Positions 32,801 through 41,083 are shown, counted from the stretch's first letter. The stretch is DNA of 46,279 bases from Bacilli bacterium (GCA_016283935.1 JAEENX010000023.1:1-46279); one strand, 5' to 3'. Notes: a model not told the origin generated them from the letters alone. Program-made: numbers and translations.

Positions 32801-35014
32801 TCTGATGTAGAATTATATGCTAAATGGACTGCTAACAAATATACAATTACATTTAACAATAATAAAGCTTCTATAGAAGGAACAACATCTTTAGAAGTTA
32901 CATTTGATTCGGATGTTGAAAGTATATCTATACCCGAAAAGAAATTTACTATTACATTAGATAAGAATTATGAAGTAGAGAATAGAATAGAAACTAAAAC
33001 AGCTGAATGGACATTTAAAGGATACTATACTCAAATGAATGGAGTAGGTACAAGATACTTTGATGCTGAAGGAAATGCTTCTTCAAAATATCTATTAAGT
33101 GAAGACTTAACATTATATGCATATTATACAGGTGGAACTATTGAGCTTCCTGAATACACAAGAGAAGATTATATTTTCAATGGTTGGTATAATGCATCTG
33201 TTAAAGCAGAAGAAACAGATACATATGAAGAAAATACTACATTAGTAATTCATTGGAATTCAGAAGAATATAATTTAACATTAAATGTTAATAGACCAGT
33301 TAATATGAGTACTATTCCATCAATAGCTAATGATTCATATATCATGGCAATGCATACAACAGATAATAATGTTATAAATGTTCCAACTGAAATACCTGGT
33401 TGGATATTTAAAGGTTGGTATGATGGAGATACTCTAGTATTCAATGAAAATGGTGAATACCAAACAAGTGCAGAATCATTCTTTGATTCAGAAGGAAATT
33501 GGATAAAGAAAGATAATGTTACATTATATGCACATTGGGAAGCTAAAACATATTCGTTAACATTGAATACAAATAAACCTGATTCAATGGAAGAAATTCC
33601 ATCTATATCAACAAATACTTATATATTAACTTATGATGAAATAGGTGTTGAAAGTGTTGCTATACCTGATCATGTATTTGGATATACATTTGAAGGTTAT
33701 TATTACAATGATGAAATTGTATATGATACTTCAGGATATAGAATAAACGATAATTCAGTATTTGATTCAACTGGTAAATTTATTATTGCAGATTCAATAG
33801 AATTGAAAGCTCGTTGGAGTGAATATCCAAATATACTTGAACTAGTAATTAATAAATTAGATACAATGGAAGATATTCCAAGAATAACTATTTCAAGATA
33901 TGAAATGACTAAATCTGACACAAACAATAATAGAATAAATATACCAACATCAGTAACAGGATTTAACTTCTTAGGATGGTATGATGAAGAAGATGTTCAA
34001 GTATATGATGAAAATGGTAATTATGTTGAAGGCGAATATTTTGATTCAGAAGGAAATTGGTTAAAAGATAATGGTGCTAGATTATTAACAAAATATGAAC
34101 CAGTTAAATCTTTAATTAATTTAGATATTAATAGTCCTGTAGAAGAAATACCTGATATTTCAGAAAGTGTATTTATTGCTGAATATGCAGGAACTGCACC
34201 TGAAACATTACCAATACCAAGTGAAATAGATAACTATATATTTGAAGGTTGGTATTATGAAGATACTAAAGTATATGATGAAACAGGTAATAAAGTATTA
34301 AGCGTTACTCAATTCTTTGATACTACAGGTAAATGGTTATATTTAGATAATGTAATATTTGAAGCAAAATGGACTCATAGAATATATGTTAATTTAACTA
34401 TAGAAAAAGAAGATTTGATGGATATAACTCCAGAAGTAACTAATTCAACATATGAAATGAGATTAAATAGTATTTCTAATAATACAATAGATGTACCAAC
34501 TATTCCTAAACATTATACATTCTTAGGATGGTATGATGATGAAACTCAAGTATATGATGAAACAGGTAAATATAATTCATCAGCAACATCTTACTTTAAT
34601 AGTAAAGGTGAATGGATTAGAGATGCTGATGTAACATTAAAAGCAAGATGGACTCATAGAACAGAGTTTACTCTTACATTAAGTAATTCAGGACATGAAG
34701 ATGAATTTGAAAACATTGAATATACTATGAAAATGTATTCTACTATGAATAATCATGTTCATGCTCCTTTATTTGGTGATATTGCATACTTAGGATGGTA
34801 TTATCCGACTGAAACATCAGAAGAAACAGAACCTGAACCAGTTCCAGGTTCATCTCTTATTACCGGAGGTTCTACTCTTAGTGGAATAGTAGTATTTGAT
34901 AGAAATGGAAATTGGAATCCTGATGCAACAGAATTCTTTAACGAAAATGGTGAATGGATTTATTTCGATGATGTTGAATTGTTCTTATACAAAATTCCTG
35001 GTATATCAGCTTAA
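29840..35014 (+). CDS. Giant surface protein: pilin-like N-terminus plus InlB-type B-repeats
   Basis: 1724 aa. The N-terminus GYTLTEILVVVLLLSIVGG (6-24) is a textbook type IV prepilin cleavage/methylation motif, with Gly before Tyr and Glu at +5, followed by a pilin-like stalk (to about 110) with TVGDLIDHGFLDEKLTNPYTGE. From about 230 to the end there are about 17 modules ending in G(W/Y)(F/Y), for example GYTFEGWYYEDT...LKAKW, the Listeria-Bacteroides/InlB B-repeat (Flg_new) type. No LPXTG, no GW anchor and no C-terminal membrane helix. After an uncleaved or cleaved N-terminus it would stay membrane-linked with a long extracellular rod, an adhesin-like design. No prepilin peptidase gene is in the window. 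Confidence 0.9.
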   Translation: MRSKNGYTLTEILVVVLLLSIVGGIIIFNVNSILNNNKTKSYEKYIAQVKSSAETYASLNMDAVNDLYENKSFTYITVGDLIDHGFLDEKLTNPYTGEKISRNELVKLSLSSETGNLTIMYPVEESNKEVFLSSVVMTANASAQVDCMDGIGTYTLALSDETGKLILDKNTLLNDYKFSCKLPDNFDKTTGTMSNEIGSTDQVGTYEMTYSWISKSGIKGTGKRFLKVVPDTIKLTYNVDVIEGRPVDAWTPATCMGTISPEGVCSKDILVGYNYNNLSRPTRTGYIFKGWFTEKQTDAENPGNGTEITDTTKVLNKSSHTIYAHWERRKSNVILDSTLNGRPAVETGSQSVTAKYNLPLDSITIPRRYYDVVFNLNDASEGKGTTYATSTSSSLVATWDFEGYFDDENKKYISSTGEGITPWDKIEDTILHAKWTNGKITLPDASRTGYIFNGWFTGKNNGEQRNNDYQYELPATLYAHWTAKIYTVTLDYNDNDGGSTKANESISTVEVVFDDDFTSLFNPTRSGYTFEGWYYEDTLITRATRATNDYAIADNNGITLKAKWSKNNYTVTLNKNKQLDMTNEPTLPGSSTLQVTFDEPNNNIVQVPSVTGWTFQGWYTSANVKVYNVDGTYNSDITTYFDSDGEWIYTNDLTLYAHWTQDKYTLTLNLNPNDKMTYETSLVDSSKFVYEMTFDSTENNQMPKATVIGWNFKGWYDEENNMVYDQDGVYVESSTTDYFTRGKWTHEGNVAVYAKWEQQTYSVTLDLNDNDLYDKPTLSVSTYIFIFDDEITENINVPSYLDGYEFLGWYENDKLVFNVDGSLNADATDYFLNNKWIKNESVELRAKWKANGYVVTFKQPLATKKGTETIFVNYNSALPSITIPERKYSVTYNVNDEEGSTRSTRVNNETIEWDFDGYFTERNNQYYNGSGETSIIYREASDIDLYEKWSGGTITNIPEPTRVGYTFGGWYLEDTFDTKVENGYEVTSDVELYAKWTANKYTITFNNNKASIEGTTSLEVTFDSDVESISIPEKKFTITLDKNYEVENRIETKTAEWTFKGYYTQMNGVGTRYFDAEGNASSKYLLSEDLTLYAYYTGGTIELPEYTREDYIFNGWYNASVKAEETDTYEENTTLVIHWNSEEYNLTLNVNRPVNMSTIPSIANDSYIMAMHTTDNNVINVPTEIPGWIFKGWYDGDTLVFNENGEYQTSAESFFDSEGNWIKKDNVTLYAHWEAKTYSLTLNTNKPDSMEEIPSISTNTYILTYDEIGVESVAIPDHVFGYTFEGYYYNDEIVYDTSGYRINDNSVFDSTGKFIIADSIELKARWSEYPNILELVINKLDTMEDIPRITISRYEMTKSDTNNNRINIPTSVTGFNFLGWYDEEDVQVYDENGNYVEGEYFDSEGNWLKDNGARLLTKYEPVKSLINLDINSPVEEIPDISESVFIAEYAGTAPETLPIPSEIDNYIFEGWYYEDTKVYDETGNKVLSVTQFFDTTGKWLYLDNVIFEAKWTHRIYVNLTIEKEDLMDITPEVTNSTYEMRLNSISNNTIDVPTIPKHYTFLGWYDDETQVYDETGKYNSSATSYFNSKGEWIRDADVTLKARWTHRTEFTLTLSNSGHEDEFENIEYTMKMYSTMNNHVHAPLFGDIAYLGWYYPTETSEETEPEPVPGSSLITGGSTLSGIVVFDRNGNWNPDATEFFNENGEWIYFDDVELFLYKIPGISA

Positions 35015-35018
35015 TAGT

Positions 35019-35049
35019 AAAAGACACGTGAAATAACGTGTCTTTTATT
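35019..35049 (+). terminator. Intrinsic terminator
   Basis: AAAAGACACG / CGTGTCTTTT with loop TGAAATAA, then T-rich. Confidence 0.85.
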
Positions 35050-35077
35050 ATGATATCAATATATATCATGATATAAT
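35050..35077 (+). promoter_or_regulatory. asnB promoter with overlapping inverted repeat
   Basis: -10 TATAAT (35072-35077). The inverted repeat ATGATAT / ATATCAT (35050-35056 with 35063-35069) covers the -35 region and could be an operator. Confidence 0.4.
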
Positions 35078-35097
35078 TATTTCATGAGGGTGATATT

Positions 35098-36927
35098 ATG
35101 TGCGGAATAACTGGTTTTATTTCAAAACAAAAAGAATCTGAAAAAGAAAAAGTTATAAAAAAGATGGCTGATAGAATTAAACATAGAGGACCAGATGGAG
35201 AAGGTTACTATGTTGATTCTTATATTGCATTAGGTCATAGAAGACTTTCTATTATAGATATAAAAGGTGGATCTCAACCAATGTATTCTACTGATAAAAA
35301 ATTAGTAGTTATATTCAATGGTGAAATTTACAACTATAAAGAACTTAAGGAAGAATTAAAAGATTATAAATTCAAATCTAAATCAGACACTGAAGTATTA
35401 TTAGCAGGTTATAAGAAGTGGGGTAAAAATTTACCTAAACATTTAAGAGGTATGTTTGCTTTTGCAATATATGATATTGATAATCATGAAGTATTTATGG
35501 CAAGAGACCACTTTGGAATTAAGCCTTTATATTATTATCAAAATAATGGTACATTCATGTTTGCATCTGAAATTAAATCTTTCTTAGAACATCCTGATTT
35601 TGATAAAGTATTAAATGAAGATATCATTCCTGGATATATGACATTCTCATTTACTCCAACAACAGAAACTTTCTTTAAAGGAGTAAAGAGATTAGATGCT
35701 GGATGCTCATTAACTTATAAAGATGATCATATTGAAATTGAAAGATACTATAAATTAGATTTTGAAATACATAAAGAAAACTATGATGATACTGTAACTA
35801 AGATAGAAGATGCTATGAAAGATTCTGTAGAACATCATATGATTGCAGATGTTGAAGTAGGTTCTTTCTTATCTGGTGGAGTAGATTCAAACTATTTAGT
35901 TACACTTGCTCATCCTGATAAGACATATACAGTAGGATATCAAGAAGAAAGATATTCTGAAATTGATAACGCTAAAGATTTAGCTAATAAATTAGGAATT
36001 AAAAATGTAGCTCACAAAATAACAAAAGATGAATATTTTAAAGCAATTGATAAAGTATTATATCATATGGATGAACCAACATCAGATCCTGCAATTGTAT
36101 CTTTATATTTTGTATCTCAATTAGCAGCTAAAGATGTAAAAGTAGTATTATCTGGAGAAGGATCAGATGAATTCTTTGGTGGATATAATACTTACTTAGA
36201 TGGTAATAATAAAGCATCAAGATTGTATAATAAAATACCATATTTCTTAAGACATGGATTAGCAAGTGCTTTAAAACATACTGGACCATTTAGAGGAAGA
36301 AATTTCTTAGTAAGAAGAGGATTACCTCTTGAAGATTATTATGTTGGTATTAATAGAGTATTTGATGATTCTGAAATAAAAAAATATTTCAAAATGCCTG
36401 TTAAATTAACTAATAAAGAAATTACATCATCTGTATATGATGATTATAAAGGAGAACCTGATTTAGTTAAGATGCAAGCAATTGATATTAACTATTGGTT
36501 AGTAAAAGATATTCTACATAAAGGCGATAGAATGACAATGGCAAACTCATTAGAATCAAGAGTTCCATTTACAGATAGATGTGTATTCTCAATAGCATCT
36601 ACTTTACCACTAGAATATAAAGTTACACCTCAAGCAACAAAAGTGGCTTTAAGAGATGCAGCTAAAAAGGTTATACCAAATGATGCATATAGTAGAAAGA
36701 AATTAGGTTTCCCAGTTCCAGTTAGAGATTGGATGAGAGATGATGATGTTTATAATGACATTAAGTCTGAATTTGAAAAGCCTATAGCTAATAAATATTT
36801 TAATACTAAAAAACTTATTAAATTATTAGATGATCATAAAGCTAGAAAACATGATAACTATAGAAAAGTATGGAACATTTATATCTTCTTAAAATGGTAT
36901 GATAGATTCTTTGTAAAAGAAAATTAA
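35098..36927 (+). CDS. asnB: Asparagine synthetase B, glutamine-hydrolysing
   Basis: 609 aa. Makes asparagine from aspartate, ATP and glutamine-derived ammonia. N-terminal Ntn glutaminase domain with nucleophile Cys2 (MCGITGFI), KHRGPDGEGYY, GHRRLSIID and FNGEIYNY. The synthetase domain holds the PP-loop SGGVDS (259-264), SGEGSDEFFGGY, and SLESRVPFTD. GGGTGATATT precedes the ATG, and since Cys2 must follow Met1 the start is certain. Single-gene unit with a possible operator upstream and a terminator downstream. Confidence 0.95.
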   Translation: MCGITGFISKQKESEKEKVIKKMADRIKHRGPDGEGYYVDSYIALGHRRLSIIDIKGGSQPMYSTDKKLVVIFNGEIYNYKELKEELKDYKFKSKSDTEVLLAGYKKWGKNLPKHLRGMFAFAIYDIDNHEVFMARDHFGIKPLYYYQNNGTFMFASEIKSFLEHPDFDKVLNEDIIPGYMTFSFTPTTETFFKGVKRLDAGCSLTYKDDHIEIERYYKLDFEIHKENYDDTVTKIEDAMKDSVEHHMIADVEVGSFLSGGVDSNYLVTLAHPDKTYTVGYQEERYSEIDNAKDLANKLGIKNVAHKITKDEYFKAIDKVLYHMDEPTSDPAIVSLYFVSQLAAKDVKVVLSGEGSDEFFGGYNTYLDGNNKASRLYNKIPYFLRHGLASALKHTGPFRGRNFLVRRGLPLEDYYVGINRVFDDSEIKKYFKMPVKLTNKEITSSVYDDYKGEPDLVKMQAIDINYWLVKDILHKGDRMTMANSLESRVPFTDRCVFSIASTLPLEYKVTPQATKVALRDAAKKVIPNDAYSRKKLGFPVPVRDWMRDDDVYNDIKSEFEKPIANKYFNTKKLIKLLDDHKARKHDNYRKVWNIYIFLKWYDRFFVKEN

Positions 36928-36954
36928 AAAACGAGTAAAATTTACTCGTTTTTA
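36928..36954 (+). terminator. Terminator of asnB
   Basis: AAAACGAGTA / TACTCGTTTT with A/T loop, then T's. Confidence 0.85.
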
Positions 36955-36956
36955 TA

Positions 36957-36985
36957 TTGACTTATTATATATATGTTGGTACAAT
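36957..36985 (+). promoter_or_regulatory. Promoter of the orphan structured RNA
   Basis: -35 TTGACT (36957-36962), 17-bp spacer, -10 TACAAT (36980-36985). It begins right after the asnB terminator. Confidence 0.75.
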
Positions 36986-36991
36986 ATAATT

Positions 36992-37447
36992 GCTTAGTAT
37001 AGAATTGTAGCCAAGCTATTTATTATTTGAAGACTTCTATTTTTTAGAACTCTTCATGATTTTGTACTTTATTTGTCAAAAGTACAAGTTTTATTAGAAA
37101 TAAGCTTACTTTAAGTAAGAAATTTCACAAATTGTAGATTTAACAAGAACTACATTTAATTGGCTTCTATATTTAGAAGATGATTCAATATTATTTTAAG
37201 CAGACTTGTTATCTAGCTTATATATTATTGAACGTTTCCTAAAAAATTCGTGAATATTAAGTTTGTGTATTATGGGTATATATTTTATTCTTTTATGCAA
37301 TCTTGATTATAGCCGCGACTAAGTGAACACGTGTGACGAGAAAGAAAACTCATAAAGGTTATAAGGTTATTGTGCTGACTGATAATCAACATAAAAGCCT
37401 ATTCTAAAACTCTAAGAGACGATAGTTTATCAGGCTATCGTCTTTTT
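36992..37447 (+). ncRNA. Orphan structured RNA, about 455 nt, unassigned
   Basis: There is no ORF between asnB and the next gene, yet the stretch has a good promoter, a strong terminator and dense pairing. The ends can pair: CTTAG and TAGAAT (36993-37005) with ATTCTA and CTAAG (37401-37416). Hairpins inside: GAAGA-C-TTCTA / TAGAA-C-TCTTC (37029-37055), TTGTACTTT / AAAGTACAA (37062-37087), CTTACTT / AAGTAAG, TGTAG / CTACA, CTTCTA / TAGAAG, and a larger arm TTCAATA...AAGCAGA / TCTAGCTT...TATTGAA (about 37184-37231). The next gene has its own promoter, so this is not a simple leader. RNase P, tmRNA, SRP and 6S landmarks are absent. Confidence 0.65.
37417..37447 (+). terminator. Terminator of the structured RNA
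   Basis: AGACGATAG / CTATCGTCT with loop TTTATCAGG, then T's. Strong for this genome. Confidence 0.9.
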
Positions 37448-37452
37448 GATTG

Positions 37453-37481
37453 TTTACAATTATAAATATCTAATATATAAT
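37453..37481 (+). promoter_or_regulatory. Promoter of the 37508 gene
   Basis: -35 TTTACA (37453-37458), 17-bp spacer, -10 TATAAT (37476-37481). Confidence 0.7.
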
Positions 37482-37507
37482 TATATATAGAATAGGAAGT
37501 GGATTTT

Positions 37508-38674
37508 ATGAAAATGAATTTAAAAAATTCTATAGGTTTGAGTATTACTTTCATATTAATAATTATTGTATGCATTGGCTTCATAGCTAATTCTTTATCA
37601 AGTTATGATTCAGGTACTAAAAAATACTTTAGCAGTACTAATACAGTATTAGAAAATGAATTATCTAATCTTTTAAATAAACAATCAGACTGTGATAAAA
37701 GAATCGAAAATGAAATTGCTAAAATAAAAGAATATAACATTGATAATCCATTAATAATAAAAAATCCATATAAAATTAATCCACTAAGTGCTTTAATGAT
37801 CTTCTATACAGAAGAAGAATTAGAAGTAGATGTATATATAAATGATAGTTTTATGTCCACAGTAGGAGCTACTACTAATCATGTTATACCAATTTATGGT
37901 TTAGAAAATAATAGAGATAATATTGTTAGATTAGATTTCAGTGATGGTAGTACAAGATCATTTGCTATCAAAACTGAATTATATAACGATTATACTGAAG
38001 AATATGATTTAAAGAATTCAATGGATGGTTCTCAATTTATATTTGTAGTAGGTGATAGAAATAATATTGAATCTAAATTAAGAGGATTTGATCAAAAAGG
38101 AAGTTTAACATTCTACTATGATTTAGATTATATTTCAGGAGTTACTTTTAAGAATAATTCAATATTTGTTGGATATAACTCAAAATATACAAAAAATAAT
38201 GATATTCCTGAATTAAAACTAGAATTAGATTATTTAGGTAAGATTTTATCTATATCAACTAATTTATCTGAATTAGAAACAATATCTAATGTTAATTTAG
38301 CTAACATTGATTATATTGCTATTAATCATAATGTATATCAAGACTTTGTTGATAACTATACTATTAGTGCTGTTGTTGATAATAATCCAACTACTGAAAC
38401 TGGAGTATCATCAATTGATGAATTAGCATTAATGCTTGAACAAGCTGTTGATTTTACTAATCCATATGTATTATCTATAAATGGAAGATACTTAACATAT
38501 GACTTTAAAGGAAACCAAGATGTATTATTATTACTTATTAATAGAAAAGGTAATGTTTATACTTATAAAGTAGATGAAACTAATGTAATTAAATTACCAG
38601 ATAATAATGAATTTTCTATATATGCTAAACTTGGAAATAAGTATTATTCATTAAATACAACAATAAGTAAGTAA
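37508..38674 (+). CDS. Membrane-anchored protein with arylsulfotransferase N-terminal-like domain
   Basis: 388 aa from the ATG at 37508 (SD AGGAAGTGG; a GTG at 37499 lies within the SD). One N-terminal membrane anchor (about 9-31), then a coiled linker, then NPYKINPLSALMIFYTEEELEVDVYIND...HVIPIYGLENNRDNIVRL (about 78-145), which resembles the N-terminal beta domain of aryl-sulfate sulfotransferases. The large catalytic propeller that should follow is missing or strongly reduced (only about 200 more residues). It is probably an extracellular binding or scaffold protein rather than an active enzyme (inference). Confidence 0.7.
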   Translation: MKMNLKNSIGLSITFILIIIVCIGFIANSLSSYDSGTKKYFSSTNTVLENELSNLLNKQSDCDKRIENEIAKIKEYNIDNPLIIKNPYKINPLSALMIFYTEEELEVDVYINDSFMSTVGATTNHVIPIYGLENNRDNIVRLDFSDGSTRSFAIKTELYNDYTEEYDLKNSMDGSQFIFVVGDRNNIESKLRGFDQKGSLTFYYDLDYISGVTFKNNSIFVGYNSKYTKNNDIPELKLELDYLGKILSISTNLSELETISNVNLANIDYIAINHNVYQDFVDNYTISAVVDNNPTTETGVSSIDELALMLEQAVDFTNPYVLSINGRYLTYDFKGNQDVLLLLINRKGNVYTYKVDETNVIKLPDNNEFSIYAKLGNKYYSLNTTISK

Positions 38675-38699
38675 AAAAGAGATTTAATCTCTTTTTTTT
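38673..38699 (+). terminator. Intrinsic terminator
   Basis: AAAGAGAT / ATCTCTTT with a short loop, A-run before and T-run after. Confidence 0.85.
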
Positions 38700-38754
38700 A
38701 TTGAATATATTACATAATAAGAGTAATATATTTACAAATAAGGTTGGTGGAATT

Positions 38755-39783
38755 ATGGCTAATGTAGGATACAGCGCACCTAATGATAAGATTGCTATTA
38801 TATGTACAAGAGTTGATAATGGAAATAATACGTATACTATTATTCCTCAATCAACATCATTTGGTATGGAAGAAAATGATATGTTTTACCCAGAAAACAA
38901 TACAACTCCATTACATAGTATTGAAAATTACGAAAGTATTAATAATCCAGATATTAAAGAATTTTATTTTTTTGCAAGAAATGTTGATGATTTAAGAGCT
39001 ATATATAATACTGATAAAGAAGATATGTTACCAGTTTTATATTTTTCAGATGTTAAAGAAAGAGTAATACTTGCATTAAATTATGATGGATATGTACAAG
39101 TAGTATCAGATAGATTAGATAATTTTATGGGAGATTTATTTGTAGAACATAAGGAAGCAGTTAAAGAAGCTGATACACATTCTCAAACATCAAGTAAATC
39201 ATATCCAAGTGTAATAACTAAACCACATGAAAAAGTAGATTTAGCAAATATAGATAATTTCGAAATGGAAAACTATTTAAAAGAAAGAATTTTTGAAAAT
39301 GATGATAATATTGAAGATATAGTAACTTCAATTGCAAGAAACTATAAAGCAACAAATCCTAAACTTATAAAATCAATGTTATCTATTGGACCAACAGGAT
39401 CAGGTAAATCAGAAACATATAAATTAATAGCTGAATATTTAGGAGTTCCATTTACAGAATATGATTGTAATCAATTAACATCTGCAGGATATGTTGGAAA
39501 AGATATAGAAGATGTTATGAGAAGAATATATAACAATTCAAATGGTGACATTGCTAAGGCTGAAAAATCGATTATTGTTATAGATGAATTTGATAAGATA
39601 GCGAAACGTGGAAGCGATGTTAAAGAAGATAAAGTTCAACAAGCATTTTTAAAATTCTTTGAAGGAAGTACATATGATGTAAGTTTTGGAACTTCTGGTA
39701 GTAAAACAATAAAGATGAATACATCATTTATGACTAAGGTTGCATGTGGAGCATATCCTGAACTTTTTGAACAAAAAAAATAA
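38755..39783 (+). CDS. ClpX-like AAA+ ATPase, N-terminal part up to a frameshift
   Basis: From the ATG at 38755 (SD GGTTGGTGG). Residues 1-150 are an unrecognised domain replacing the usual ClpX zinc finger. The AAA+ core has Walker A GPTGSGKSE (about 223), the ClpX-like DCNQLTSAGYVGKDIEDVMRR, Walker B IIVIDEFDKIAK and the EGSTYDV...INT-like region. The frame stops at 39783 right after CAA AAA AAA TAA, whereas the next frame continues the same protein (NKVIGFESPD). Deleting one A from the run of eight (39773-39780) restores a 490-residue protein. It may be a homopolymer error, a true mutation, or transcript slippage. Confidence 0.8.
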   Translation: MANVGYSAPNDKIAIICTRVDNGNNTYTIIPQSTSFGMEENDMFYPENNTTPLHSIENYESINNPDIKEFYFFARNVDDLRAIYNTDKEDMLPVLYFSDVKERVILALNYDGYVQVVSDRLDNFMGDLFVEHKEAVKEADTHSQTSSKSYPSVITKPHEKVDLANIDNFEMENYLKERIFENDDNIEDIVTSIARNYKATNPKLIKSMLSIGPTGSGKSETYKLIAEYLGVPFTEYDCNQLTSAGYVGKDIEDVMRRIYNNSNGDIAKAEKSIIVIDEFDKIAKRGSDVKEDKVQQAFLKFFEGSTYDVSFGTSGSKTIKMNTSFMTKVACGAYPELFEQKK

Positions 39784-40228
39784 AGTGATTGGATTTGAAT
39801 CACCAGATTCAACAATTCAAGAGGAACAAAAAAAGATAACTACAAAAGATATTATCGATTATGGCTTCATAGCAGAATTAATTGGTAGATTAAATGGTGG
39901 TTTATTCGTATATAAAGAATTATCATCTGATATCATGAGAAAAATATTAGTAGATAGTAAAAACAGTCAATTATTATTAACTAAAATATTATATGATGAA
40001 TTATATAATGCTGAACTTACATGGGATCCTAGTTATTTAGATGCTGTTATAGCAGAAGCTTATAAGAAAAAAACTGGTGGAAGAGGTTTAATGGAAGTAG
40101 TTAATGAATCAGTTGTTAAATGTGATAGAGAATTAATTCATTTATGTGCAACTGAAGGAACTAAACGAAGAGTATTAAAACTTACAGGTAATACAGTATA
40201 TGATCATAAAGACTTTACAATATTGTAA
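39773..40228 (+). CDS. ClpX-like AAA+ ATPase, C-terminal part after the frameshift
   Basis: This frame is +1 relative to the first part and carries the rest of the ATPase: VIGFESPD, DIIDYGFIAELIGRL (typical after the ClpX Walker B region), and the sensor-2 helix KTGGRGLMEVVNESV (about 40 residues before the end). An ATG at 39740 in this frame only encodes out-of-frame residues and has no SD, so it is probably not a start. Substrate unfolding is the family role; no protease gene is next to it. Confidence 0.75.
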   Translation, partial: KKNKVIGFESPDSTIQEEQKKITTKDIIDYGFIAELIGRLNGGLFVYKELSSDIMRKILVDSKNSQLLLTKILYDELYNAELTWDPSYLDAVIAEAYKKKTGGRGLMEVVNESVVKCDRELIHLCATEGTKRRVLKLTGNTVYDHKDFTIL

Positions 40229-40238
40229 AGTTTTTTTT
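40212..40238 (+). terminator. Intrinsic terminator
   Basis: ACTTTACA / TGTAAAGT with loop ATAT, then eight T. Confidence 0.85.
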
Positions 40239-40239
40239 A

Positions 40240-40269
40240 TTGACTACTTTATAATAAATAAGATAAAAT
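40240..40269 (+). promoter_or_regulatory. Promoter of yebC
   Basis: -35 TTGACT (40240-40245), 18-bp spacer, -10 TAAAAT (40264-40269). Confidence 0.55.
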
Positions 40270-40293
40270 ACTTAAGGAAAGAAGGTAATACCT

Positions 40294-41013
40294 ATGGGTA
40301 GAGCTTATGAAGTAAGAAAAGCTAGTATACAAAAAAATGGAGCAATTAAAGCTAAATTATATTCAACATGTGCAAAAGAAATTTATTTAGCTGCAAAGGG
40401 AAATCCAGAAATAGAAACTAATGTAACATTAAGAAGAGTTGTTGATAAATATAAACATCAATCAGTTCCAATGGATATTATTAATAGAGCTATTGATAAA
40501 GCTAAAGGAAATGATGATACAAATTATATTGAAAATACATATGAAGGATTTGGACCTGGACAAAGTACATTTATATTAACTACATTAACTGACAATGTTA
40601 ATAGAACAGTTGCATATGTTAGAGAAGTATTTAATAAAATCAATAAAAGTATGGGTGTTACTAATTCAGTATCATATAATTATAATCATGAATCATTAAT
40701 CGGATTTAAATCTGATGCTGGTGATGATATTATGTTAGCTTTATTAGATGCTGGTATTGAAATAGTTGATTTAGAATCAGAAGATGGAGAAGTATTAATT
40801 ACTTGTAATCCCAAAGATGACTCTAGAGTTAAAGAAGTTGTTGAAACAGTTGTTCCTGGAGTTGAATACACTATTGATGAAATAGGTTGGTATCCAAAAG
40901 AAAAAGTTAAACTTGAAGGAGAAGAACTAGAACAATTCAAAATGGCTTTAGATAAGTTTGAAAATATAGACGATATTACAAATATTTATCATAACGTAGA
41001 TTTAGGAGAATAA
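40294..41013 (+). CDS. yebC: YebC/TACO1-family protein
   Basis: 239 aa, the usual length. The N-terminus GRAYEVRKASIQKNGAIKAKLYSTCAKEIYLAAKGNP fits the three-domain YebC family, with VPMDIINRAIDKAKG, the conserved YEGFGPGQSTFIL and TDNVNRTVAYVR. The family was annotated as DNA-binding regulators; more recent work links YebC/YeeN/TACO1 to translation through proline stretches. AAGAAGGTAAT precedes the ATG. Monocistronic, with its own promoter and terminator. Confidence 0.93.
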   Translation: MGRAYEVRKASIQKNGAIKAKLYSTCAKEIYLAAKGNPEIETNVTLRRVVDKYKHQSVPMDIINRAIDKAKGNDDTNYIENTYEGFGPGQSTFILTTLTDNVNRTVAYVREVFNKINKSMGVTNSVSYNYNHESLIGFKSDAGDDIMLALLDAGIEIVDLESEDGEVLITCNPKDDSRVKEVVETVVPGVEYTIDEIGWYPKEKVKLEGEELEQFKMALDKFENIDDITNIYHNVDLGE

Positions 41014-41031
41014 AAAATATTCTCTTTTTTT
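41006..41031 (+). terminator. Terminator of yebC
   Basis: GAGAATA / TATTCTC with an A5 loop, then T7. It overlaps the stop. Confidence 0.8.
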
Positions 41032-41083
41032 CTTTCATTTTTCACAAAAATAAAGTAATATAAAATCAGTAAGAGGTGATATT

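Noticed and set aside
36992-37447. RNase P RNA, tmRNA, SRP RNA or 6S RNA
   Set aside because: No GAGGAAAGTCC-type core, no tRNA-like end with CCA, no SRP Alu or tetraloop landmarks, and no long 6S-like central bubble.
39740-39772. ATG at 39740 as the true start of a separate small gene
   Set aside because: There is no SD, and homology to ClpX-like proteins is continuous across the A8 run, so this is the second half of one gene.
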